Shown: positions 1 through 5,147 of the stretch, piece after piece | Layout of the letters: each line of letters starts with the position of its first letter | How positions within the stretch are numbered: the stretch's first letter is position 1 | Source: Oscillospiraceae bacterium | GTDB taxonomy: Bacteria > Bacillota > Clostridia > Oscillospirales > Acutalibacteraceae | DNA: 7,538 bases | Assembly (NCBI GenBank): GCA_031273775.1 | Contig: JAISRF010000140.1 | Location: forward strand, 1 to 7,538 | Direction: 5' to 3' | Translations under genes and position numbers: made by a program | Notes under the pieces: model-generated | The model's input: the letters and a program-made list of their open reading frames with translations, nothing else | What the model was told of the DNA's origin: nothing | Database searches by the model: none

Positions 1-66
1 GGCCGCTTTATTGCCGCCGGCCGGTTGCCCAAAGCAACAATTTCGCGCCTCCGGTCGGGGGAATGA
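1..66 (+). other. possible 3' end of an upstream gene
   Basis: Frame 1 is open from the window edge to a TGA at 64-66, ending in ...LPKATISRLRSGE. The DNA is GC-rich up to about base 66 and then turns AT-rich, which fits a gene end followed by a control region. Frames 2 and 3 are also open until 79 and 96, and the reverse strand has a 24-codon frame, so 22 codons cannot settle this. A short hairpin GTTGC-CCAAA-GCAAC lies at 24-38 without a T-tract. No product can be named. Confidence 0.2.
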
Positions 67-105
67 CCACGGTGGTTAAATACATCTGCTGTAATTAAGA
101 ACATG

Positions 106-125
106 ATTTCCAAAATTTTGAAAAT
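106..125. promoter_or_regulatory. 20-bp palindrome upstream of the melA promoter (candidate operator)
   Basis: ATTTCCAAAATTTTGAAAAT is a dyad in which 9 of 10 base pairs are complementary; only positions 110 and 121 disagree. Its core CAAAATTTTG (111-120) is perfect. The centre is about 70 bp upstream of the predicted melA start site and 34 bp before the -35 box. That position suits an activator better than a blocking repressor. The regulator is unknown, and AT-rich palindromes can arise by chance. Confidence 0.4.
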
Positions 126-149
126 GGGGAAACTCAGAAAATTTAGTCA

Positions 150-178
150 TTGACATTCCGGACTTCCTTTGATATACT
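150..178 (+). promoter_or_regulatory. sigma-A promoter of melA
   Basis: The -35 box TTGACA (150-155) is a perfect match. A 17-bp spacer leads to the -10 box TATACT (173-178), which matches TATAAT at 5 of 6 positions. Transcription should begin near 185, giving a leader of about 42 nt. AT-rich sequence directly upstream (120-149) could act as an UP element. Confidence 0.85.
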
Positions 179-189
179 CTTCCTGCGAA

Positions 190-210
190 ATGACCGCAAA
201 ATCGCGGCAT
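190..210 (+). promoter_or_regulatory. bulged inverted repeat in the melA leader
   Basis: ATG-A-CCGC (190-197) pairs with GCGGCAT (204-210), with one unpaired A (193) and a six-base loop. It lies about +6 to +26 from the predicted start site and ends just before the ribosome site AAAGGTGG (213-220). It could be a repressor operator or an RNA stem near the ribosome site. This is a small structure and chance is possible. Confidence 0.3.
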
Positions 211-226
211 AGAAAGGTGGAAGTTT

Positions 227-1546
227 ATGAAAATTACCTTTATGGGTGCGGGCAGCACCGTATTTGCCCGGAATGTGCTGGGCGATGCCATGTGTACTCC
301 GGCGCTGGCGGAATCGGAATTCGCGCTGTACGACATTAACTCCGGGCGTCTCAAGGAAAGCGAAGCCATCCTTACCGCCATTCACAAGGGGCTTGACGGC
401 AAGGGCAAAATCACGGCATATTTAGGCGTGGAAAACCGGAAAGCCGCGCTTAAAGACGCCGATTTTGTGATCAACGCCATTCAGGTGGGTGGTTATGAGC
501 CTTGCACCATTACCGATTTTGAGGTTCCCAAAAGATACGGTCTGCGCCAGACCATTGCCGATACGCTGGGTATCGGCGGGATTATGCGGGCTCTTCGGAC
601 CATCCCCGTCATGGCGGATTTCGCCCGCGATATGGAAGAAGTCTGCCCCGGCGCGTGGTTTTTGAATTACACCAACCCCATGTCCATGCTTACGGGCTAT
701 ATACAGCGTTATACCGGCGTGAAAGCCGTCGGGCTGTGCCACAGCGTCCAGGTCTGCTCCGATGGTCTGCTCAAAGCGCTTGGGCTGGAAGACAGGCTGG
801 AGGGTCGCAAAGAGTTAATCGCCGGAATTAACCACATGGCGTGGTTGCTGGAAATACAGGACAAAAACGGCCTTGATTTATATCCCGAAATCAAACGGCG
901 CGCGAAAGAAAGAAACGCCGCCGGTTCCCACGGCGATATGGTGCGCTTTGATTATTTGGACAAACTGGGTTACTACTGCACCGAATCCAGCGAGCACAAC
1001 GCCGAGTATAACCCGTTCTACATCAAGCAGAAATACCCGGAGCTGATTGAGCGATTTAATATCCCGCTCGATGAATATCCCCGGCGCTGTGTAAACCAAA
1101 TTGCCGGCTGGGCGAAGGAATATGACAATCTGATCGGACAGGACACCATCCTCCACGAGCGCAGCCACGAATACGCTTCTTACATTATGGAGGCCATCGT
1201 CACCGGCAACCCGATTAAAATCGGAGGTAATGTGCTCAACTCCGGCGGTTTGATAGAAAATCTGCCCCATGACGCCTGCGTGGAGGTACCCTGTCTGGTG
1301 GATGGCATGGGTGTCCACCCCACCCGTGTGGGACGTCTGCCAGTACAGCTGGCCGCCATGAACCAGACCAACGTGAATGTGCATTTGCTCACCATAGAGG
1401 CGGCGGCGACACTTAAAAAAGAACATATTTACCATGCTGCCATGCTGGAGCCGCACACCGCCGCGGAACTGTCCTTAGATGACATCCGCAGTATGGTAGA
1501 CGATCTGATTGCTGCGCACGGCGACTGGCTACCGGAATTTAGATGA
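227..1546 (+). CDS. melA: GH4 family alpha-galactosidase (melibiase), NAD+/Mn2+-dependent
   Basis: This 439-residue protein has the usual length for glycoside hydrolase family 4, whose members cleave glycosides by an NAD-dependent oxidation-elimination mechanism, here in the cytoplasm. The N-terminal Rossmann fold shows GAGS at 7-10 and the acidic ribose-binding D36. NYTNPM is at 147-152. The metal-site motif CHSV is at 171-174, with its partner histidine in GINHMAW (H203). Within GH4 the CHSV variant is typical of alpha-galactosidases, against CHEV in alpha-glucosidases and CNVP or CDMP in phospho-glycosidases, so melibiose/raffinose-type sugars are the likely substrates. The ATG at 227 has AAAGGTGG six bases upstream and a fine promoter. 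The gene has its own promoter and terminator, with no transporter gene visible beside it. The family call is very secure; the exact substrate is inferred from the motif. Confidence 0.93.
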   Translation: MKITFMGAGSTVFARNVLGDAMCTPALAESEFALYDINSGRLKESEAILTAIHKGLDGKGKITAYLGVENRKAALKDADFVINAIQVGGYEPCTITDFEVPKRYGLRQTIADTLGIGGIMRALRTIPVMADFARDMEEVCPGAWFLNYTNPMSMLTGYIQRYTGVKAVGLCHSVQVCSDGLLKALGLEDRLEGRKELIAGINHMAWLLEIQDKNGLDLYPEIKRRAKERNAAGSHGDMVRFDYLDKLGYYCTESSEHNAEYNPFYIKQKYPELIERFNIPLDEYPRRCVNQIAGWAKEYDNLIGQDTILHERSHEYASYIMEAIVTGNPIKIGGNVLNSGGLIENLPHDACVEVPCLVDGMGVHPTRVGRLPVQLAAMNQTNVNVHLLTIEAAATLKKEHIYHAAMLEPHTAAELSLDDIRSMVDDLIAAHGDWLPEFR

Positions 1547-1668
1547 CAGATATTTAAGATTGATTTTGGTTACTGCGTGAATCTGCACATTCATGCCATG
1601 GTATTTAGGGCAAGTCATAAAACAGAATCGCCGAGCATTTTTCAAATGAAATATTTTGGAAATTCATT

Positions 1669-1698
1669 TTGCAAACATTTTAATTGCAAACATTTAAA
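1669..1698 (+). repeat. two tandem 15-bp repeats in the melA 3' region
   Basis: TTGCAAACATTTTAA (1669-1683) is followed directly by TTGCAAACATTTAAA (1684-1698), with 14 of 15 bases identical. The second copy runs into the left arm of the terminator stem. This looks like a local duplication. A regulatory role is not evident. Confidence 0.7.
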
Positions 1699-1735
1699 GC
1701 CGCTTCCGCGTATAACGAAGCGGCTTTATTTTTTT
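1696..1735 (+). terminator. intrinsic terminator of melA
   Basis: AAAGCCGCTTC (1696-1706) pairs perfectly with GAAGCGGCTTT (1717-1727) around a 10-base loop, giving an 11-bp stem. The run ATTTTTTT (1728-1735) follows. It lies about 150 bases after the melA stop. Read from the other strand the stem is followed by AAATGTTTGC, so it may weakly end the converging minus-strand transcript too. Confidence 0.9.
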
Positions 1736-1751
1736 GAGTTGCGGGCTTCAC

Positions 1752-1773
1752 GGACGACCGGGAACGGTCGCCC
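1752..1773 (-). other. GC-rich hairpin just past the minus-strand gene stop
   Basis: CGACCG (1755-1760) and CGGTCG (1765-1770) pair around a GGAA loop (on the + strand), with two more G-C pairs outside one mismatch. It begins eight bases after the stop of the minus-strand gene. Without a T-run on that strand it is not a standard terminator, but it could protect the transcript 3' end. Confidence 0.4.
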
Positions 1774-1780
1774 TCACATT

Positions 1781-4099
1781 CTATCGGCTTTCCAGTTTTG
1801 CACAAATTTCATCGCAGAGAGCCTCGGCCGTTTCACTGCTCGCCGCTTCCGCCAGAATGCGCAGGCTTTTTCCTTTTTTTGACGGGCGTATCAGCAAGGT
1901 TCCGCCGTTTCGTGAGAGTAGTGCCCCCTCACCGGACAGGTCGAATTCGCCGGAGATTTTTTCAAACATTTCAGTGGGCGGCACGTCAATTTCAAAGGAG
2001 CGCACCGCCGTGGCGAACGCCGGAATTTCCTCCATCAGTTCGACCAGCGTTTCCTCGCTTTCCCGCAAGTAAGACAGCAGCCGGATGGCCGTCATCATGC
2101 CGTCACGCAGCCACAGTTGGGCGCGGCTTTTCTCCCGTGCCGCTTTGTCCCGTCCGTCCGCAGAGGAAGAAAAATAACGTTGGGTGCTCTTGCCGTATTT
2201 TTCCGCCAGCGCGTCAATCACCCGGGGTGCGTCATAGGGCAGGGTCAGATTGTGTCCGCGCCTCAGCTCAATTAAACAGGCGGCGGCCAGAATCCGCTCA
2301 TGGGTGATGTGCCCGGCTTCTTTGTCTGTCACCGAAACCTTGGTACCTGACGGGGAAAGATTAAACACCGGCCCCGCCGTAACGTCACAGCCCAAACGGA
2401 TCAAGGTGTCCTCGAACACGCGCTCTCCCTCGCGATTGCCGCACCGCGCCTGCCCCTCACAGCCCGAGAGCCCTTTCGGCGCGCTTTTGTAAAGCTCCTG
2501 CCGGTAAAGCATCCGGATACCCGTCATGTCTGCCACATCGCGGTAGCCGTTCCACGACGCTCGTGAAAACTGCCCGCGAGATATAATTCCCGCCAACTCC
2601 CGCTCCACGTTCCGGTTGGCGGGCAGGCCGTTTTCGCCAATCAGACGGATGGTGGAATGCGCCCCGCCGCCACCGCCGATATGCACACACAGAGACAAGC
2701 TGCAGAAACTTGCGGCATAGGCGGTTTCGGCCTCCATGGCCTCTCCGAAATCCCACACCTGAGCGCCGGTGGAAAGCACACCCGCGCAAAACGCCGCCTT
2801 AAACGCTTTGGCCGCCCGGCTCCCGCCGTAAGCCACGCCCACGCGCCGCCCGCACCGCAAGGAACCCACCGCCGCGCCGATTTTCGCGCACAGCTCGGGG
2901 GTTAAATCCACGCCGGTTTCGCCTGATATGCCATCGTCGTCAAACAACTCACGGTGGCCGGCGCCGTATTGCAGGCTGTCGCTTTGGCGAGCGTTGTCGG
3001 GCACTTCTTTGCCAGGCCAAATCAGTACTCCGGGCAAGATTTCCGCCCGTAGCCCGGCTATCGCGCCCGCGCCCAGCGCCGCGTCTTCATAAACCGAAGC
3101 CTCGGACTTGACCGAAGCCCCCGCGCCCACGACCGCGCCTGTGAGCCGCGCCCTTTCGCCCACAAACGCGCCGGGAAGCAGGACGCTTTGCCGCACACGG
3201 GAAAACTCGCCCACCGTCACGTTGTCGTCCAGTATTGTATCCGGACCGATCACCGCCCCCTTTCCCACGGACACGCCGCTCCCGAAATAAACCGGCGGGA
3301 TGATTTGAAAATCACCGGCAACGGCGGCGTCCTTGAAATATATCCCTTCGTTAGGGGCGACTCCCTCCCGCCGCGGGGGAAGAGCCGCGCTTACCCGGCC
3401 GTGCAGAATATCCGCCTGTGCCAGCCTGTAGGTCAGTAAATCTCCGATATCGCACCAATAATCAAAGGTTTCATACGCCGCCAGTCTCTTTCCTTCTTTC
3501 ATCATTAGGGGAAATAAATCTTTGGCAAAATCAAAGGGTTTGTTTTCGGGAATGAGAGCCAGCGCGGTGGGGGAAAGGATATAAATCCCGGTATTCGCGG
3601 CGTTGGTCACCGCCTGATTCCAGCCGGGCTTTTCCAGAAATCCCGTAACCAGCCCGTCCCCGCCGAATCGCACCAGCCCGTATTCGCGCGGATCAGCCAC
3701 CCGGGTGACTACCAGCGTGGCGTCCGCGCCCAACTCGTTGTGCTTTTTGATTGCCGCCGTCAGATCAACGTCGCACAGCGCGTCCCCGCTGATGACAACG
3801 ATGGATCCGTCCGATTGCGGGACGGCGTTTTTCACCCCGCCTGCCGTACCCAGAGGCTCAAGCTCCATAACAAAATCCAACTTTATTCCCTTGTATTCGC
3901 CGCCCGGGAATTCCTCCCGCAGGACATTCGGCAAGTAGCGCAGTGTCAGCGCTGCCTGAGTAATGCCGTGCTCACATAGTAAATCCAATATCCGGCTCAC
4001 TGCCGGAATGCCGCAAAGCCTCGCCATGGGCTTTGGTATATCGCAAGTCAAGGGGCGGAGCCTGCTGCCCTCGCCGCCGGCCATAATAACCGCTTTCAT
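1781..4099 (-). CDS. NDP-sugar pyrophosphorylase fused to beta-helix and a degenerate phosphohexomutase domain
   Basis: The 772-residue protein has three parts. Residues 1-235 are a nucleotidyltransferase (PF00483 type): GEGSRLRPLT (9-18), K23 in IPKPM, EPLGTAGG (81-88), D106 and D111 in SGDALCD, EKPG (156-159), and D217 in WCDIGD. These form NDP-sugar from NTP and a sugar-1-phosphate. Residues 256-370 are a left-handed beta-helix of hexapeptide type. Residues 382-772 resemble phosphomannomutase (LFDDDGISG at 385-393, RPS at 738-740). However, the catalytic Ser-His-Asn loop is replaced by HIGGGGGAHS (473-482), and the DPDGDR-type metal loop reads LSPSGTK (581-587). Databases probably label it mannose-1-phosphate guanylyltransferase/phosphomannomutase, but the mutase part looks inactive. 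The sugar and base are unknown; envelope glycan supply is a guess. The ATG has GGTG seven bases upstream, separated by seven T's; another ATG 13 bases upstream is out of frame. Confidence 0.88.
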   Translation of the reverse strand: MKAVIMAGGEGSRLRPLTCDIPKPMARLCGIPAVSRILDLLCEHGITQAALTLRYLPNVLREEFPGGEYKGIKLDFVMELEPLGTAGGVKNAVPQSDGSIVVISGDALCDVDLTAAIKKHNELGADATLVVTRVADPREYGLVRFGGDGLVTGFLEKPGWNQAVTNAANTGIYILSPTALALIPENKPFDFAKDLFPLMMKEGKRLAAYETFDYWCDIGDLLTYRLAQADILHGRVSAALPPRREGVAPNEGIYFKDAAVAGDFQIIPPVYFGSGVSVGKGAVIGPDTILDDNVTVGEFSRVRQSVLLPGAFVGERARLTGAVVGAGASVKSEASVYEDAALGAGAIAGLRAEILPGVLIWPGKEVPDNARQSDSLQYGAGHRELFDDDGISGETGVDLTPELCAKIGAAVGSLRCGRRVGVAYGGSRAAKAFKAAFCAGVLSTGAQVWDFGEAMEAETAYAASFCSLSLCVHIGGGGGAHSTIRLIGENGLPANRNVERELAGIISRGQFSRASWNGYRDVADMTGIRMLYRQELYKSAPKGLSGCEGQARCGNREGERVFEDTLIRLGCDVTAGPVFNLSPSGTKVSVTDKEAGHITHERILAAACLIELRRGHNLTLPYDAPRVIDALAEKYGKSTQRYFSSSADGRDKAAREKSRAQLWLRDGMMTAIRLLSYLRESEETLVELMEEIPAFATAVRSFEIDVPPTEMFEKISGEFDLSGEGALLSRNGGTLLIRPSKKGKSLRILAEAASSETAEALCDEICAKLESR

Positions 4100-4138
4100 A
4101 AAAAAACACCATGCCTCAATTCTTTTTTTATTACAGTT

Positions 4139-4166
4139 ATTATGTCTCGTTTGGCATCATGATAAA
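4139..4166 (-). promoter_or_regulatory. weak promoter candidate for the nucleotidyltransferase gene
   Basis: On the minus strand CATAAT (4144-4139) matches the -10 consensus at 5 of 6 positions. TTTATC sits 16 bp upstream (4166-4161) and matches the -35 box at only 3 of 6. The leader would be about 33 nt. It is the best candidate seen, but the -35 is poor. Confidence 0.3.
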
Positions 4167-4260
4167 CCATTACGCGCCGCAAATTTTCCAAGACTTTGTA
4201 AACCGATTACCGCCGCTCAAAATTCAAAAAGTCTTTATGTAAACCAATGCAAACCTTTAG

Positions 4261-4361
4261 GTTTTCAACAGTTTTAGTTTTTCACGGCAGAAAAAAGCGG
4301 ACAGGCTTTGGAGTTTTGCGCCTTTGACTGTTGAAAACTCTGTTGAAAGTGTGAAAACTCC
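4261..4361. repeat. 12-bp inverted repeat plus extra TGTTGAAAA-type half-sites
   Basis: GTTTTCAACAGT (4261-4272) has its exact reverse complement ACTGTTGAAAAC at 4327-4338. Two related units follow at once: TGTTGAAAG (4341-4349) and GTGTGAAAAC (4349-4358). The long inverted repeat could form a stem with a 54-base loop, or the units could be protein-binding sites. The 9-mers are near DnaA boxes (TTWTNCACA) but do not match perfectly. Confidence 0.6.
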
Positions 4362-4431
4362 GGGTGCAAAAACATTATGTGTCCGGATTATGTAACATAT
4401 TATTTACACTCGGCAGGATTAGGTTACGTTT

Positions 4432-4459
4432 TGTAACTATTTTGTAACCGTTTTGTAAC
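4432..4459 (+). promoter_or_regulatory. triple TGTAAC direct repeat, WalR/OmpR-family box
   Basis: TGTAAC occurs at 4432-4437, 4443-4448 and 4454-4459, each pair separated by exactly five bases, within a longer repeat TTTTGTAAC of 11-bp period. This fits the WalR (YycF) consensus TGTWAH-N5-TGTWAH perfectly, with a third copy. PhoP/PhoB-type sites have the same spacing and are an alternative. Downstream, TATTGT (4476-4481) or TAAAAT (4481-4486) could serve as a -10 box. The last repeat would then overlap the -35 region, as in activated promoters of this class. The likely target is the lipoprotein pair. Confidence 0.55.
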
Positions 4460-4484
4460 TCTTTTTAAGGAGAAATATTGTAAA

Positions 4485-4532
4485 ATGAATTGGTTATGTG
4501 CGATTCTGTTTCTTATCATTTCGATTAATTAA
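4485..4532 (+). CDS. possible 15-residue hydrophobic micro-peptide
   Basis: ATG at 4485 opens a 15-codon frame, MNWLCAILFLIISIN, ending in TAA at 4530-4532. A good ribosome site AAGGAG (4467-4472) lies upstream, but the 12-base spacing is longer than usual. The product would be one short hydrophobic helix. It sits right after the TGTAAC array and about 100 bases before the lipoprotein genes, so it could be a leader or membrane peptide, or pure chance. If the -10 is at 4476-4486, the ribosome site would lie outside the transcript and the frame would not be translated from it. Confidence 0.2.
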   Translation: MNWLCAILFLIISIN

Positions 4533-4562
4533 ATCGCGGTATATGAGCGCTCTGCGGCGCGC

Positions 4563-4584
4563 AATTGAGAATTGAGAATTATTG
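4563..4584 (+). repeat. heptamer repeat AATTGAG x2 with AATTATTG end
   Basis: AATTGAG (4563-4569), AATTGAG (4570-4576) and AATTATTG (4577-4584) form a short tandem array. A longer copy with the same closing AATTATTG is found after the second lipoprotein gene (6381-6416). The upstream TTG reading-frame start at 4565 falls inside this repeat, which argues against translation from there. Confidence 0.75.
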
Positions 4585-4623
4585 TTTTTTATTGGCGTTT
4601 TGCGCCGATAAGCCACTAAAAAA

Positions 4624-4628
4624 GGGGG
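4624..4628 (+). promoter_or_regulatory. ribosome site that fixes a CTG start
   Basis: GGGGG, preceded by a run of A's, lies eight bases before the CTG at 4637. There is no ATG or GTG in frame between here and the signal peptide. This is the only purine-rich site placed to start the lipoprotein at its charged n-region. Confidence 0.5.
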
Positions 4629-4636
4629 CGGTAACG

Positions 4637-5113
4637 CTGAAACTCCGGACTTTGGCCTTTATTCTTCTGGCATTCTGCTTTCTTCTTCCATCCTGTAAGC
4701 GGGCGAATTCCATGTCCCCCGATGAAATCGCCGAAACGATTCAGGCAAATGTGCAGTTTGCCCCGCTTGTTCAGATGAATGATGACCAGATTTTCACGTC
4801 TTTTCTGAACGTGGATTCCGGTTCCGTGTCTTCCGCGGCGCTATATGTCAGTTCTTCGGAGGACAAGTCTGACGAACTGGTGGTGGTTGGACTGGCACAC
4901 AGCAAATATTTTGACGAGATAACCGCCGCTCTTCTAGCTCATGTAAATCAGCGCGCGACAAATTTTAAAAATCAGTCCTCCGCCGAAAGCTCCAAGCTGA
5001 CTCACGCGGTGTTGCGGCGCACAAAAACCGTCATCATTTTGGTCGTGTGCGAGGAGTATCAAAAAGCGGAAAAGGTTTTGGACGAAATCGGCGCGAAATC
5101 AATTAAAAGTTAA
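4637..5113 (+). CDS. small lipoprotein, DUF4358-like
   Basis: From the CTG at 4637 the protein has 158 residues. It opens with a textbook lipoprotein signal: charged KLR, hydrophobic TLAFILLAFCFLL, then lipobox LPSC with Cys20 as the lipid-anchored residue. It should therefore sit outside the cell on the membrane. The rest resembles DUF4358 proteins of clostridia in layout: a helix SPDEIAETI, a central 'V.SAALYVSSSE..DELVVVGLAHS' sheet segment, a helix ending in QRATNF, and a closing strand VIILVVCEEYQKAEKVLDEI. The family call is from memory of its pattern, and its function is unknown. A longer frame from TTG at 4565 exists but would place 24 residues before the signal peptide, lacks a ribosome site and begins in a repeat. 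The PrsA-like gene follows 34 bases after the stop, so the two are probably cotranscribed. Confidence 0.75.
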   Translation: MKLRTLAFILLAFCFLLPSCKRANSMSPDEIAETIQANVQFAPLVQMNDDQIFTSFLNVDSGSVSSAALYVSSSEDKSDELVVVGLAHSKYFDEITAALLAHVNQRATNFKNQSSAESSKLTHAVLRRTKTVIILVVCEEYQKAEKVLDEIGAKSIKS

Positions 5114-5122
5114 CTGTTAACT
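5108..5122. repeat. GTTAACT tandem pair / 15-bp palindrome over the stop codon
   Basis: AGTTAAC-T-GTTAACT is a perfect dyad around T5115 and also two tandem copies of GTTAACT. The TAA stop of the first lipoprotein gene (5111-5113) lies within it. Being AT-rich with no T-run it is not a terminator. It may be an operator or a small duplication. Confidence 0.6.
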
Positions 5123-5147
5123 AAATCAAAAGGGTTGTGTGAATTTT

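Larger units (their letters stand above)
4100..4636. other. 537-bp divergent intergenic control region rich in repeats
   Basis: No established gene lies here. It separates the minus-strand nucleotidyltransferase gene from the plus-strand lipoprotein pair, so both promoters must be inside it. It contains two TGTAAACCRAT copies 41 bp apart (4197-4207, 4238-4248), the palindrome AAACCTTTAGGTTT (4251-4264), a 12-bp inverted repeat with extra half-sites (4261-4361), the palindrome TATGT-A-ACATA (4389-4399), a triple TGTAAC array (4432-4459), a possible micro-ORF (4485-4532) and a heptamer repeat (4563-4584). The arms CGGCGC (4555-4560) and GCGCCG (4602-4607) could pair around the heptamer repeat in the lipoprotein leader. 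I saw no riboswitch or tRNA. Confidence 0.75.

Noticed and set aside
64..78. Imperfect dyad TGACCAC-G-GTGGTTA as an operator for melA
   Set aside because: It is short, has one wobble mismatch and may overlap the stop codon of an upstream gene; support is too weak to annotate.
76..385. Minus-strand open frames opposite the start of melA
   Set aside because: They lie over the melA promoter and coding start, show no recognisable domain, and the plus-strand GH4 protein explains the region completely.
878..1456. A 192-codon open frame on the minus strand inside melA
   Set aside because: It is a complement of conserved GH4 sequence, has no ribosome site of note and no family resemblance.
1577..1882. 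Plus-strand open frame of 101 codons after melA
   Set aside because: It begins with GTG without a ribosome site, runs through the strong terminator and overlaps the minus-strand gene end.
1734..4277. Many plus-strand open frames opposite the nucleotidyltransferase gene
   Set aside because: These are shadows in GC-rich DNA; the minus-strand protein matches known domains over its length.
4261..4361. Replication origin (DnaA-box cluster)
   Set aside because: The 9-mers differ from TTATCCACA at one or more positions, and there is no dnaA, dnaN or other origin gene nearby.
4100..4636. Riboswitch, T-box or tRNA in the divergent spacer
   Set aside because: No conserved riboswitch core, T-box motif, cloverleaf or CCA end was seen, and no terminator/antiterminator pair precedes the lipoprotein gene.
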